Source: Bog-756 sp963741055 (GTDB lineage: Bacteria; Actinomycetota; Acidimicrobiia; Acidimicrobiales; RAAP-2). Taken from it: a stretch of 64,000 bases of DNA. Below are positions 48,130 to 57,901 of the stretch, piece by piece. Location: NCBI GenBank assembly GCA_963741055.1, contig CAVUGU010000031.1, positions 5,876 through 69,875 of the forward strand. The letters are read 5' to 3'. The position numbers and the translations under genes are program-made. Position 1 is the first letter of the stretch. Every line of letters starts with the position of its first letter. The notes under the pieces are model-generated. The model worked only from the letters and a program-made list of their open reading frames with translations. It did no database searches and was not told the DNA's origin.

Positions 48130-49492
48130 GTGGCGATCGTGGATCGGAAATCGCCGGCGCTCCCGGTGCCCTACGCGATGGAGTTCGCGGACCGGGCGCG
48201 AAAGGAGCGCTACTTCGATCCGGACTTCTACCAGATGGAGACCGAGCTCCTCTGGCCCCGGGTCTGGCAGATGGCGTGCCGCCTCGAAGAGATTCCCGAG
48301 CCAGGGCGACTTCGTCGAGTACCGGATCCTCGACCAGTCGGTTGTCGTGCTCCGCACCGACGACATGGGGGTGAGGGCGTTCCACAACGTCTGCCGTCAC
48401 CGGGGTGTGCGCCTGGTCGAGGGCCGCGGGCGGTGCGAGAGCGGGTTCGTCTGCCCCTTCCACGGCTGGTGTTACGGCCCCGACGGCGCGAACACCTTCG
48501 TGCCGCGGGCGAAGACGTTCTCCGAGCACAACCGCCAGCCCGGGGACGTCGACCTCACACCCGTGCGCTGCGAGGTGTGGGGCGGCTGCGCATGGATCAA
48601 CCTCGACGAGGCAGCACCCCCGCTCCGGGAGTGCATCGAGCCGTTCGCAACCGTGCAGGATGCCTGGAAGGTCGAGTCGCTGCGGACCGAGTGGTGGTAC
48701 GCCTGCCGGCTTCCCGTGAACTGGAAGTTGGCCGAAGAGGCCTTCATGGAGCAGTACCACGTGATCCAGACCCACCCCCAGCTGGTGATCCCCGCGAGGT
48801 ATCCGCCACGCGACGGTGCCGGCGAAGTGGACACGCTGATCGACGGGGAGCTCCACTACCTCCGGATGATGAGCGAGGGCATGGCCGGCATGGTGCACGC
48901 CAACGACGTGCGAGTGGCCGAAACGCTCCACGACGTGGCGCTGCCCGAAGACCCGACGCTCGCGCTTCCGACATGGCACCACATGCTCAACGACGCGATC
49001 GTCGAATGGCACCGCTCCCGCGGATCGGACGTCCCCGACTTGAACGAGCTCGAGGAGAAGGGGCTCAACGAGCCGATGGGCTACTGCTTCCCGCATTACT
49101 TCGTCCTGCCCATGTACAGCAGCGCCTCCTCGTACCGCTTCCGCCCCCTCGGGCCCGAGGAGACCCTGATGGAGATCTGGTCGCTCACCCGCTTCCCGGA
49201 CGACGAGCAGACGACGAGGCCCACGCCGCCCGAGCCGTGGGAGTGCGACGACCCGCGCTGGCCGCCGATTCCGGCCCAGGACTTCTCCAATCTGCCCAAG
49301 CAACAGCGCGGCCTCCACGCCAGGTCCTTCGAGTACCTGCGGCTGTCCGAACAGGTCGAGGGCGGGATCTCCAACTTCGAGCGGACCGTCGACGGTTTCC
49401 TCGCCGGCCTCCCCTACGAGAGACTGCTCCCCGCCCTGCAGGCGATCAACGTGAACCCGCTCGAGCAACCGGTCGTCGACCTCGGCCTGTGA
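48130..49492 (+). CDS. Rieske non-heme iron oxygenase, alpha subunit (one frameshift)
   Basis: An oxygenase of about 454 residues. The Rieske 2Fe-2S ligands are in NVCRHRGVRLVEG and FVCPFHGWCYGPD; the mononuclear iron ligands are in AFMEQYHVIQTHPQ (His-X4-His) with a later Asp. It resembles monooxygenase/hydroxylase alpha subunits acting on hydrophobic substrates. An extra base near 48303 splits EEIPEP from GDFVEYRILDQS. GTG 48130 is the start. No dedicated reductase is seen, so electron donors must come from elsewhere. A P450 gene follows 34 bases later. Confidence 0.9.
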
Positions 49493-49526
49493 TCGAGCGG
49501 AGAGGCCCCGTCACCCGAGAGGACCC

Positions 49527-50822
49527 ATGAGCGACGTGACCACCGACTACGACGACATCGACTTCTTCCGCGGGAACGAGCTCGTCTCCGACCCCTATCC
49601 CTATTTCGACTGGCTGCGGGCCCAGTGTCCCGTCCACCGTGAGGCGCAGCACGGTGTCTACATGGTCACCGGCTACGAGGAGGCGTGCGCCGTCTACGCC
49701 GACACCGACTCGTTCTCGTCGTGCAATTCGGTGAGTGGTCCGTTCCCCGGGTTTCCGGTCCCGCTCGAGGGCGACGACGTGAGCGAGGTCATCGAGGAAC
49801 ACCGCGACGAGCTGCCTTTCAGCGACCAGATCACCACGATGGACCCGCCGAAGCATCGTGACCACCGGCATCTGCTCATGCGGCAGCTCACCCCGAAGCG
49901 GCTGAAGGAGAACGAGGAATTCGTGTGGCGACTCGCCGACCGGCAGATCGACGAGTGGGTCGATCGCGGTGAGTGCGAGTTCATCGGGGACTACGCCAAC
50001 CCGTTCACCCTCTTCGTCATCGCCGATCTCCTCGGCGTCCCAGAGGAGGAACATCAGGAATTCAGAGACGCGCTCGCACGGCGGCCTCGCGACAGCGCGG
50101 TCGGGAGCACGAAGGACATGCTCGCCCACAGCCCGCTCGAGTGGCTCTACGAGCGGTTCAGCCGGTACGTCGAGGATCGCCGGCGCGAGCCCCGCCAGGA
50201 CGTGCTCACCACGTTGGCCACGACCACCTTCCCCGACGGAACCTTGCCCGAGGTCATCGACGTGGTCCGGGTCGCCGCCAACCTGTTCGCCGCCGGGCAG
50301 GAGACCACCGTCCGGTTGCTCGGCGCCTCACTGCAGCTGATCGGTGAGCGCCCCGAGGTGCAGCAGCTCCTCCGCGAACGGCGCGACCTCGTCCCCGGTT
50401 TCGTCGAGGAGATGCTCCGCACCGAGTCGCCGGTGAAAGGTGACTTCCGCCTCGCGCGGCGACGGACCACCGTCGGCGGCGTGGACGTCCCGGCCGGTAG
50501 CACCCTGATGGTGCTCAACGGCGCCGCCAACCGCGATCCGCGTCGTTTCGAAGACGCCGAGACCTTCGAGCTCGAACGCGCCAACTCCCGCGAGCACCTC
50601 GCCTTCGGACGCGGACCGCACAGCTGCCCGGGCGGACCACTCGCCCGAATGGAGACGCGGGTGAGCATCGAGCGGCTCCTCGACCGTCTGGGGGAGATCC
50701 GCATCTCGGAGGAACACCACGGGCCGCCCGGTGCACGCCGCTACGAGCACATCCCGACCTACATCCTCCGTGGCCTCACTCGGCTCTATCTCGAGTTCGC
50801 CCCTGCCCAGCGCTCCGGGTGA
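49527..50822 (+). CDS. Cytochrome P450, first of two paralogues
   Basis: A 431-residue soluble P450. Motifs: oxygen-binding helix LFAAGQETTVRL, the ExxR region EEMLRTESPVKGDFRLARR and the heme loop HLAFGRGPHSCPGGPLARME. It is very similar across its length to the P450 at 53132-54421 (both share GDDV, LTPKRLKENE and FWRLADRQIDE-like stretches), so the two arose by duplication. It probably hydroxylates a pathway substrate together with the Rieske oxygenase upstream. Confidence 0.94.
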   Translation: MSDVTTDYDDIDFFRGNELVSDPYPYFDWLRAQCPVHREAQHGVYMVTGYEEACAVYADTDSFSSCNSVSGPFPGFPVPLEGDDVSEVIEEHRDELPFSDQITTMDPPKHRDHRHLLMRQLTPKRLKENEEFVWRLADRQIDEWVDRGECEFIGDYANPFTLFVIADLLGVPEEEHQEFRDALARRPRDSAVGSTKDMLAHSPLEWLYERFSRYVEDRRREPRQDVLTTLATTTFPDGTLPEVIDVVRVAANLFAAGQETTVRLLGASLQLIGERPEVQQLLRERRDLVPGFVEEMLRTESPVKGDFRLARRRTTVGGVDVPAGSTLMVLNGAANRDPRRFEDAETFELERANSREHLAFGRGPHSCPGGPLARMETRVSIERLLDRLGEIRISEEHHGPPGARRYEHIPTYILRGLTRLYLEFAPAQRSG

Positions 50823-50837
50823 GCCGGGAAGGCAAGC

Positions 50838-51665
50838 TCACTCGGTGAACTCGGGCAGGATCTCCCGGGCGAACTGCTCCACCTGGTCTCTGCCCGCGTC
50901 GGGCCACCCACAGACCAGGTACCCATAGCCGGCGTCGCGCCACTTTCCCGCGTGCTTGCGTGCGGTCTCGAGGTCGTCGAGCGAGAGCGAGCTCGCCCGC
51001 ATGATCGACGAAGGACTGCGATCCGCTGCGCTCGCGAGCTCGTCGACCATCCGGTTGGTCTCCCGCAGCGAATTGGGGGTTCCCCACGAGTGCCAGACGT
51101 CCGCGTAACGGGCGACCAGCGGGAGGGTTCGCCGCGGACCACTGCCCCCGATCCAGATCGGCGGATGGGGCTGCTGGACCGGCACCGGCCTCATCTGCGC
51201 GTCGTGGAGCGACACGACCTTCCCCTCGTAGGACACGACCTCGCCGGTGAAGAGCCGGGTCATGACCTCGAGTGCGTCGTGGAGCAAGTCGAACCGCTCG
51301 GATGTCGGCGGGAACGGGATGCCGAGCTCGTTGTGTTCCTTGTCGAACCAGGCCGCGCCCAATGCGAGCTCGAGCCGCCCGTGCGAGGCATGGTCGACGG
51401 TGACCGCCTGGGCGGCAAGGACCGACGGGTGCCGGTAGGTGACGCCGGTGACGAGCAACCCGAGCCGGATCCTCGAGGTCTGCCCGCTCAGCGCGGCGAG
51501 GGTGGTCATGCCCTCGAAGGTCTCTCCGGGCCCCGATCCGTACATGGGCTCGAAGTGGTCGAAGCCCCACGCTCCGTCGAAGCCGAGATCTTCGGCGAGC
51601 TGGACGCGGTCGACCAGCTCGTCCCACGGCATACGTTGTTGTGCGACGTCGAGTCCGAAACGCAT
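50838..51665 (-). CDS. LLM-class (luciferase-fold) F420/flavin-dependent oxidoreductase
   Basis: A 275-residue TIM-barrel enzyme: MRFGLDVAQQRMPWDELVDR, LGFDGAWGFDHFEPMYG, LAALSGQTSRIRLGLLVTGV, TVDHASHGRLELALGAAW and PPIWIGGSGPRRTLPLVARY. The SGR/HGR and GGSG motifs are typical of F420-linked actinobacterial members. ATG 51665. It lies downstream of the TetR gene in the P450-SDR-TetR-LLM string. Confidence 0.9.
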   Translation of the reverse strand: MRFGLDVAQQRMPWDELVDRVQLAEDLGFDGAWGFDHFEPMYGSGPGETFEGMTTLAALSGQTSRIRLGLLVTGVTYRHPSVLAAQAVTVDHASHGRLELALGAAWFDKEHNELGIPFPPTSERFDLLHDALEVMTRLFTGEVVSYEGKVVSLHDAQMRPVPVQQPHPPIWIGGSGPRRTLPLVARYADVWHSWGTPNSLRETNRMVDELASAADRSPSSIMRASSLSLDDLETARKHAGKWRDAGYGYLVCGWPDAGRDQVEQFAREILPEFTE

Positions 51666-51705
51666 TGCCGCACCTTACGCGAGGACCGCCCGCGCTGCGC
51701 CGGGC

Positions 51706-52326
51706 CTATGCCTGCCGGGCTGACCGCGCGGCGCGTGCCGAACGCGGCCCCTCGAAGCGAGTGAGGAGATCCTCGACGAGTCGGACCGTTTCGTCGTGGC
51801 CGCTCGACATGCCGAGCGTTTCGCGTTCGATGACCAGGAAAGTGGAGATGCTGGTCATCAGCACGGCCAGGACGATCGGCGGAATCTGCCCGGCGTCGAT
51901 CCCGTCGCGTTCGAGCACACCCTCGAGCCCGGCGAGCTGTTCGGCCCGGAACCGCTCCGCCGAGGCCGCGATCTCCGCCCGTATCGCCTTGCGGTGATTG
52001 GCCAGGGCCACGAACTCCATGGTCAGGGCGGTGCCGCGCGCGTCGCGGCTCAGGTCCCAGAGCGCCCACAGTGGCTGATCGGAGGCCAAGGCGCGGGCCT
52101 GACGTTCGAGCGCCTGCTCGGCGCCGCGACGGAAGAGCGCCAGGAACAGATCGTCCATCGTGCGGAAGTAGTAGTGGACGAGCTGGGGCTTCAGTCCGGC
52201 CTTCGCCGCGACGCGACGGGAGGTCACCGCCGCGTAGCCCTCTTCGAGCATGACCTTCTCCGCGGCGTCGATCAGGGCTGCTCGGGTCTCGGACGTCTCG
52301 GTGCCGATGCGACGCCGCGTGGTCAC
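51706..52326 (-). CDS. TetR-family transcriptional regulator
   Basis: A 206-residue intact regulator. HTH: TRAALIDAAEKVMLEEGYAA, VTSRRVAAKAGLKPQLVHYY, FRTMDDLFLALFRRG. The rest is an all-helical ligand domain. It is a good candidate to bind the palindrome upstream of the P450 gene that begins its operon, although this was not tested. GTG/ATG 52326 is the start (MTTRRRIGTETS). Confidence 0.9.
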   Translation of the reverse strand: MTTRRRIGTETSETRAALIDAAEKVMLEEGYAAVTSRRVAAKAGLKPQLVHYYFRTMDDLFLALFRRGAEQALERQARALASDQPLWALWDLSRDARGTALTMEFVALANHRKAIRAEIAASAERFRAEQLAGLEGVLERDGIDAGQIPPIVLAVLMTSISTFLVIERETLGMSSGHDETVRLVEDLLTRFEGPRSARAARSARQA

Positions 52327-52386
52327 CCGGGCATCCTGGCCTCCGCGGTCGACAGCGCGTCGGAGGCGAAGGCAGAGAGGCAGGCC

Positions 52387-53135
52387 TCAGATGTACATCC
52401 CCCCGTTGACGCCGATCACCTGCCCGGTGATGTAAGCCCCATCCTCGGAGCAGAGGAACGAGCACGCAGCGGCGATGTCGTCGGGCGTCCCCGCGCGTCC
52501 GAGCGGGACCATCTTGCCCAGGATCTCGATGCTCGGGACGTTCCCTTCTGTCTCGCCCTTCCTGGCCATCGGAGTGTCGACGATGGTCGGCGGGATGGTG
52601 TTGACGGTGATGTTGTGGCCGGCGAGCTCGCGCGCCAGTGCCTTGGTCAACCCGATGACTCCGCCCTTCGACGCCACGTAGTGCGACATGTTGGGCGCGC
52701 CGGACTGCGCGCTCGAAGAGGAGATGGTCACCATCCGACCCCAGTTGGCCGCGATCATGTCGGCGACCGCCAGCTGCAGGCAGGTGAAGGTCCCGGTCAG
52801 GTTCACCGCCAGGATCCGGTCCCACTTCTCGGGCGTGACGTCGGCGACAGGATCGAAGGCCTCGATGCCTGCACTGGTGACGACGATGGTGATCGGGCCG
52901 AACTCGTCGCGGACCGAGGAGTACACCTGCTCGAGCGCACTCGCGGTCGGCGACGTCGACCCCGTAGCCCGACGCGCGGATCGCCTTGCGCCGACAGCTC
53001 GGCGGCAGCCCCTCGCGCGGCGTCGCCATCGAGATCGAGGAGAGCCGTCGCGTGGCCGTCCGCCGCCAGCTTGCGGGCGATGCCGAGTCCGATGCCCGAA
53101 GCCGCACCCGTCACGACTGCCGCCCGTTCGCTCAC
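52387..53135 (-). CDS. Short-chain dehydrogenase/reductase (frame-disrupted)
   Basis: An SDR of about 250 residues. The N-terminus ERAAVVTGAASGIGLGIARK and the C-terminal part (VTSAGIEAFDPVADV, ISSSSAQSGAPNMSHYVASK, GQVIGVNGGMYI) are in different frames, bridged by GYGVDVADR in a third; shifts lie near 52990 and 52955. The catalytic Ser, Tyr and Lys are present. It starts at 53135, overlapping the stop of the P450 gene. Confidence 0.82.
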
Positions 53136-54421
53136 TGCGACACCTCTGCCGGCGTGAACTCGATGTACAGCTTGTGGAGACCGCGGAGGACCCAGGTCGG
53201 CTCGTAGCTGAAGTGGCGATCACCGGGGGGTCCGTGGTGCTCCTCCGAGAGCCGGATGTCCCGCATCCGGTCGAGGATGCGCTCGACGCTGACCCGGCCT
53301 TCGACCCGTGCCAACGGGCCACCCGGACACGAATGGGCGCCGCGGCCGAAGGCCATGTGCACCTTCGCGTTCGGACGGTCGATACGGAACTCGGCCGGAT
53401 CCTCGAACAGCCGGGGGTCGCGGTTTGCGGCGCCGTTCAACACCATCACCGGAGTGCCGGCCTCGATCTCCACTCCCCCGATGGAGGTCGACCGGCGGGC
53501 CAGGCGGAAGTCCGCCTTCACCGGGCTCTCGATTCGCAGCGCCTCCTCGATGAAGTTGGGGATTCGTTCGCGGTGGGCGCGCAGTTCGTCCTGGAGCTCC
53601 GGGTACTCGCAGAGGTACTTGAGCGCGACGGCGAGCAAGCGGGCGGTCGTCTCCTGGCCGGCGGCGAAGAGGAAGGTGGCCGTGCGCACGACGGCGGTCA
53701 CCTCGGGCGTGGACCCGTCCGGGTAGGTCCCGAGGGCCAGGCTGGTCAGCACGTCGTTCTTCGGCTCGCGGCGGCGCTCCTCGATGTAGTTGGCGAAGTA
53801 GTCGTCGAGCCAGGCGAGCGCGTTGATGCCCACTTGGTTCTGCTCGTCGCCGATCGCACCTGGTGAGCCGGAGAGCCCGAAGCCCTCTCGGAACCGCTGG
53901 TGTTCGGTTTCGGGGACCCCGAGCACGTCGGCCACCGTCAGCATGGCGAACGGCTGCGAGTAAGCGGCGATGAACTCGCACTGGCCGTCGGCGACGAACT
54001 CGTCGATCTGGCGGTCGGCGAGCCGCCACATGAACGCCTCGTTCTCCTTCAGACGCTTGGGAGTGAGCAGACGCATGACGAGGGCTCGCTCACGGGTATG
54101 CGCCGGCGGGTCCATGGTCACCATGTGCTCGTTCATCGGCAGCTCGTCGCGGTGCCGATCGATGATCTCGCCGACGTCGTCGCCCTCGAGTGGCACCGGG
54201 AAGGTGGCGAAGGGTCCGATGACCGAGTTGCACGAGGAGAAGGTGCGATTGTCGAGGTAGACCGCCGACGCCTCCTCGTAGCCCGAGATGGCGACCACCC
54301 CGTGGCTCCCGGTATGGAGCACCGGGCACTTCGACCGCAGGTGGTCGAAGTAGGGGTACGGGTCCTCCAACAGGGACTCGTCCATAAAGAAATCCACCGA
54401 GTCGTAGTCGGCCACGGCCAC
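53132..54421 (-). CDS. Cytochrome P450, second of two paralogues
   Basis: A 429-residue intact P450: LFAAGQETTARLLAVALKYL, the ExxR segment EEALRIESPVKADFRLARRS and the heme loop MAFGRGAHSCPGGPLARVEG. It shares long identical stretches with the P450 at 49527-50822. It starts an operon with the SDR, TetR and luciferase-fold genes. A 20-base palindrome (54441-54460) lies just upstream of its start and would place a repressor at its promoter. Confidence 0.94.
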   Translation of the reverse strand: MAVADYDSVDFFMDESLLEDPYPYFDHLRSKCPVLHTGSHGVVAISGYEEASAVYLDNRTFSSCNSVIGPFATFPVPLEGDDVGEIIDRHRDELPMNEHMVTMDPPAHTRERALVMRLLTPKRLKENEAFMWRLADRQIDEFVADGQCEFIAAYSQPFAMLTVADVLGVPETEHQRFREGFGLSGSPGAIGDEQNQVGINALAWLDDYFANYIEERRREPKNDVLTSLALGTYPDGSTPEVTAVVRTATFLFAAGQETTARLLAVALKYLCEYPELQDELRAHRERIPNFIEEALRIESPVKADFRLARRSTSIGGVEIEAGTPVMVLNGAANRDPRLFEDPAEFRIDRPNAKVHMAFGRGAHSCPGGPLARVEGRVSVERILDRMRDIRLSEEHHGPPGDRHFSYEPTWVLRGLHKLYIEFTPAEVSQ

Positions 54422-54440
54422 TCCCTCCCGGACGCCGGAA

Positions 54441-54460
54441 TGCTGAGCAGTTGCTTAGCA
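54441..54460. promoter_or_regulatory. Palindromic operator upstream of the second P450
   Basis: TGCTGAGCAGTTGCTTAGCA is an inverted repeat of TGCTRAGCA with one mismatched pair besides the centre. It lies 20-39 bases before the P450 start codon. It differs from the TACCGAYCRGT sites, so a different regulator, probably the TetR of this operon, is expected. Confidence 0.55.
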
Positions 54461-54504
54461 TCCCTTCCGGGGTGTCCGCCAACCCCCCTCTGGACCAGAG
54501 GTGC

Positions 54505-55044
54505 TCAGTCGGAGTGCTCCACCGCGGACGGCTGTTCGCGATCGGCCGCGGGGGGATCGGCATCTTCGGTCAGGCGCTCCAGATGGGCCAGACGGAGCTC
54601 GTGACTGGCGACCCAGTAGGCCACGTACATCGAGAAGATGGCAGCCGGGATCTCGAAGAAGATCGCCAAGACGATGGCCTCGGCCGTCGCACCCCTGCCA
54701 CCGGCGGTGGTGATGTCGAACCAGGCGTCGACGATGAGGAGGGTTGCCGTCGCGGTGGCAGGCAGCTGCACACGCGGGTCCATGCGGAACGCCAGGTACG
54801 CGGTACGGGTGATCACGAACACGAGAAGGATGTCGAAGCCGACCCAGGCAGCCCGGTAGTGGGTGTCGAGATCGCGTTTGGGGAGAGTGATCGCGAGGTA
54901 GACGATCCACGGCATGAGGACGAGCGCTGCGGCCGCGTAGACCCACGCCAGCCGCCGGGCCCCCCGCCGAAGTCGCCAGAGCGCCGCCCGGTCTTCGCTC
55001 GGGTCGGGCACGCGATCCGCACCAGGACTCGTGCTCACCGGCAC
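54505..55044 (-). CDS. Four-span membrane protein of unknown function
   Basis: A 179-residue protein with predicted membrane segments VYAAAALVLMPWIVYLAI, WVGFDILLVFVITRTAYLAF, a third around LPATATATLLIVDAWFDIT and a fourth FFEIPAAIFSMYVAYWVA. The ends are charged. DAWFDI in the third segment is a conserved-looking motif, but I do not recognise a named function. It lies downstream of ppk on the same strand, with a 21-base gap. Confidence 0.7.
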   Translation of the reverse strand: MPVSTSPGADRVPDPSEDRAALWRLRRGARRLAWVYAAAALVLMPWIVYLAITLPKRDLDTHYRAAWVGFDILLVFVITRTAYLAFRMDPRVQLPATATATLLIVDAWFDITTAGGRGATAEAIVLAIFFEIPAAIFSMYVAYWVASHELRLAHLERLTEDADPPAADREQPSAVEHSD

Positions 55045-55065
55045 CAGCCTATGGGCGGCTCCTCC

Positions 55066-57244
55066 TTACCGGTTCGTCACCTCGGAGGCGCCGTCGGCCG
55101 CGACAGCGATCGAGCGTCCCGGCCGCCGGCCGTCGTCGTAGACCACGCTCCGAGCGAGGGCGAGCCGTTCCAGCGCAGTCTGGGTGGCGATGCCCTTGAC
55201 GGTCGGGACCCGGTGCCAGTTGCCGTCCGAATCGAGCGACCACGACTGCATGTCGTCGGCGAGGTTGAGCGCGAGGACCTCTTCGAGCTGGGCGATCGCA
55301 CTCGGGTCCGAGACCGGGATCATCGCCTCGACCCGACGGTCGAGGTTCCGCCGGCGAAGGTCCGCCGAGCCGATGTAGTAGCTGGAGGCGCGTCCGGCCG
55401 CGCCGCCGAAGCGGAGGATGCGCGAGTGCTCGAGGAAACGGCCGACGATCGAGCGCACCTTGATCGTCTCGGAGAGGTCGGGAACGCCGGGGCGCAGGCA
55501 GCAGATCCCGCGGATGATCAGATCGATGGGGACCCCGGCCTTCGAGGCGCGGTAGAGCGCGTCCATGACCGCGACGTCGTCGAGGCCGTTGACCTTGATC
55601 ACGATGCGCCCGTCGGGACCCGCGTCGGCCTCGCGGTCGATGCACTCGATCACCCGATCGCGGATCCCTCCCGGAGAGGTGACCAGCTGCTGGTAGAGGG
55701 GCGGCTGGCTGAAGCCGGTGATGTAGTTGAAGAAACGGGTCACGTCCACGCCGAGGTCGACCCGCGACGAGAGCACGCCGAGATCCTCGTACATGCGCGC
55801 GGTCTTCGGGTTGTAATTGCCGGTGCCTACGTGGCAGTAGAGACGGACCGCGTCGCCGTCCTGGCGGACGACGAGGGTGGTCTTCGCGTGGGTCTTGAGG
55901 CCCATCAGGCCGTAGATCACGTGAGCGCCCGCCTCTTCCAGCGCTCTCGCCCACCCGATGTTCGCCTCCTCGTCGAAGCGGGCGGTGACCTCGACCAGGA
56001 CGGCTACCTGCTTTCCGTGCTCCGCGGCTCGCACCAGTGCGGCGACGATCGGGCTGTCACCGGAAGTCCGGTAGAGGCACTGCTTGATGGCGAGGACGTG
56101 CGGATCGTCGGCCGCCTCGTTCAGCAGCTCCTCCACCGACGCCGAAAAGGAGTCGTAAGGATGGTGGACGAGGACGTCCTGGCGATCGAGCACCGCGAAG
56201 ATGTCGGAGTCCTCTTCGCGCTCCACGGTGGTGAGCGGGGGTGGGACGAGCGGGGTCCAGGGTTGGTCGTGGAGGTCGGGGCGGTTCAGGTCGTAGACGG
56301 TCCAGAGACAGTCGAGACCGAGTGGGCCGGCGAACTCGTAGACGTCGTCGATGCTCAGCCCGAGCTCCTCGGTCGAGACGCGGGACCGGGGCGTCCGAGG
56401 TGCGGGAGTCGACCTCGAGGCGGACGACCGGAAGGAAGCGGCGACGGCGCAGCTCCTCCTGCAGTGCGAGGAGGAGATCGTCGGCCGCGTCATCGTCGAG
56501 TGCGAGGTCGGCGTCACGGGTGACCCGGAAGACGCAGGGATCGCCGACGTCCATACCGGGGAAGAGCTCGTCGAGGAACGGGATCAGGACCTGCTCGAGG
56601 GGGATGAATCGATCGCCCTCGGGCAGGCGCAGCAGCCGATCGACATTCGGTGGGACCTTCACCCGCGCGAAGCGCGACGAGCCGTCCGCCCGGCTGCGCA
56701 CCTCGACTCCCACGTTGAGAGAGAGGTTGGAGATGTAGGGGAAGGGGTGACTCGGGTCGACGGTCAAGGGGGTCACCACCGGCAAAATGAGCCGGTCGAA
56801 CACCTCGTGCAGGTAGGTGCGGTCGCGAGGACCGAGGTCCGCCCAATTGGAGAGCTCGATCCCCTTGGCGGCGAGCGCGGGGACGATCTCGTCGAGAAGC
56901 AGGTGCTCCTGGCGGCCGACCATCCGGTCGAGCGACGAGCGAACGTCGCGGAGCAGTTCGTCGGGGCGGCTTCCATTGAGGCCGAGGGTCTTGATGCCGG
57001 CTACGACCTGGCGACGGAGACCGGCTACCTGCACCTGGAAGAACTCGTCGATGCGCTCGCTGAACAGGATCAGGAACTTGACCCGTTCGAGCAGGGGGAT
57101 CGCCGGGTCGGCGACCAGGTCGAGCAAGCGGTCGTTGAAGTCGAGATCCGAGAGCTGGCGGGCGAAGAACCGGGCCTCCGGCGCCTCCTCGGCCGTGCCT
57201 CGGTGGTTCGCTCGGCGTCGACGATCATCGGCCAACGATACCAA
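55066..57244 (-). CDS. ppk: Polyphosphate kinase 1 (one frameshift)
   Basis: It makes and degrades polyphosphate from ATP. The protein is about 726 residues: N and H domains (RFFARQLSDLDFNDRLLDLV, FQVQVAGLRRQV, VTPLTVDPSHPFPYISNLSL) and catalytic C1/C2 domains with the His of GLKTHAKTTLVVR, HVGTGNYNPKTARMYEDLG and RIVIKVNGLDDVAVMDALYR. The last His-region reads SADLRRRNLDRRVE. One shift near 56400 separates RLEVDSRT from PRSRVSTEELGLSIDD. The start is TTG 57244 or 57235; no ATG is in place. It is divergent from inorganic pyrophosphatase, a sensible phosphate pair. Confidence 0.9.
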
Positions 57245-57361
57245 CCGGCCCCATCGCGAACTCCGGCGACCTCGCCCCTTTCGGCCTGGTCCGGTGCGTC
57301 GCCAGCCCCGGCTCGAGGGCAGGTCAGAATGGCAAGGTCACCCAGACGAAAGGCGCGGTCC

Positions 57362-57865
57362 GTGGAATCAGAACGCACCATCGAGGTCATCGTCGAGATC
57401 CCACGGGGGAGCCGCAACAAATACGAGTACGACCACGAGCGGCACCTGATCCGATTGGACCGCCGGCTCTTCTCGGCGACGGTGTACCCGGCCGACTACG
57501 GGTTCATCGTCGACACGCTGGGCGAGGACGGCGACCCCCTCGACGCCCTGGTCCTGCTCGACGAGCCGACCTTTCCGGGCTGCCTGGTGAAATGCAAGCC
57601 GCTCGGAGTCTTTTGGATGACCGACGAGAAAGGGCCCGACGCCAAGATCATCACGGTCGCGTGCGGAGACCCGATGTGGGAGTCCATGTCGGACTTGAGC
57701 GAGCTCCCCGCGCTCCTCACTTCGGAGATCGCCCACTTCTTCGACGTCTACAAGGACCTCGAGCCCGGGAAGGGGACGACGGTGCGGGGTTTCGAGGGTG
57801 TGGAACCGGCCTGGGAGGAGATCGAACGCTCGCGTGAGCGTGCGAGCGCAGCAGGAGCGGTGTGA
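57362..57865 (+). CDS. ppa: Inorganic pyrophosphatase (family I)
   Basis: A 167-residue enzyme hydrolysing pyrophosphate. Motifs: VIVEIPRGSRNKYEYDH, YPADYGFIVDTLGEDGDPLD (the signature with three metal-binding Asp, continuing DALVLLDEP), and DEKGPDAKIITVACGDP. GTG 57362 was chosen; ATG 57329 in the same frame would add 11 residues. The C-terminal GFEGVEPAWEEIERS is typical. Confidence 0.95.
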   Translation: MESERTIEVIVEIPRGSRNKYEYDHERHLIRLDRRLFSATVYPADYGFIVDTLGEDGDPLDALVLLDEPTFPGCLVKCKPLGVFWMTDEKGPDAKIITVACGDPMWESMSDLSELPALLTSEIAHFFDVYKDLEPGKGTTVRGFEGVEPAWEEIERSRERASAAGAV

Positions 57866-57901
57866 GTCGGCGGGCGTCCGCGGTCTCTCCGGTACTGCTC
57901 G

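Noticed and set aside
46115..49468. Very long open frame (over 1,100 codons) on the minus strand
   Set aside because: It runs across the Rieske oxygenase and the BVMO in non-coding frames. Its product is Arg/Pro/Gly-rich low-complexity sequence typical of shadow frames in GC-rich DNA; only a part of it coincides with the BVMO N-terminus.
1165..56400. Programmed ribosomal frameshifting as a general explanation of the broken frames
   Set aside because: The shifts go in both directions, occur in unrelated genes and lack a shared slippery sequence or downstream structure; sequence error is simpler.
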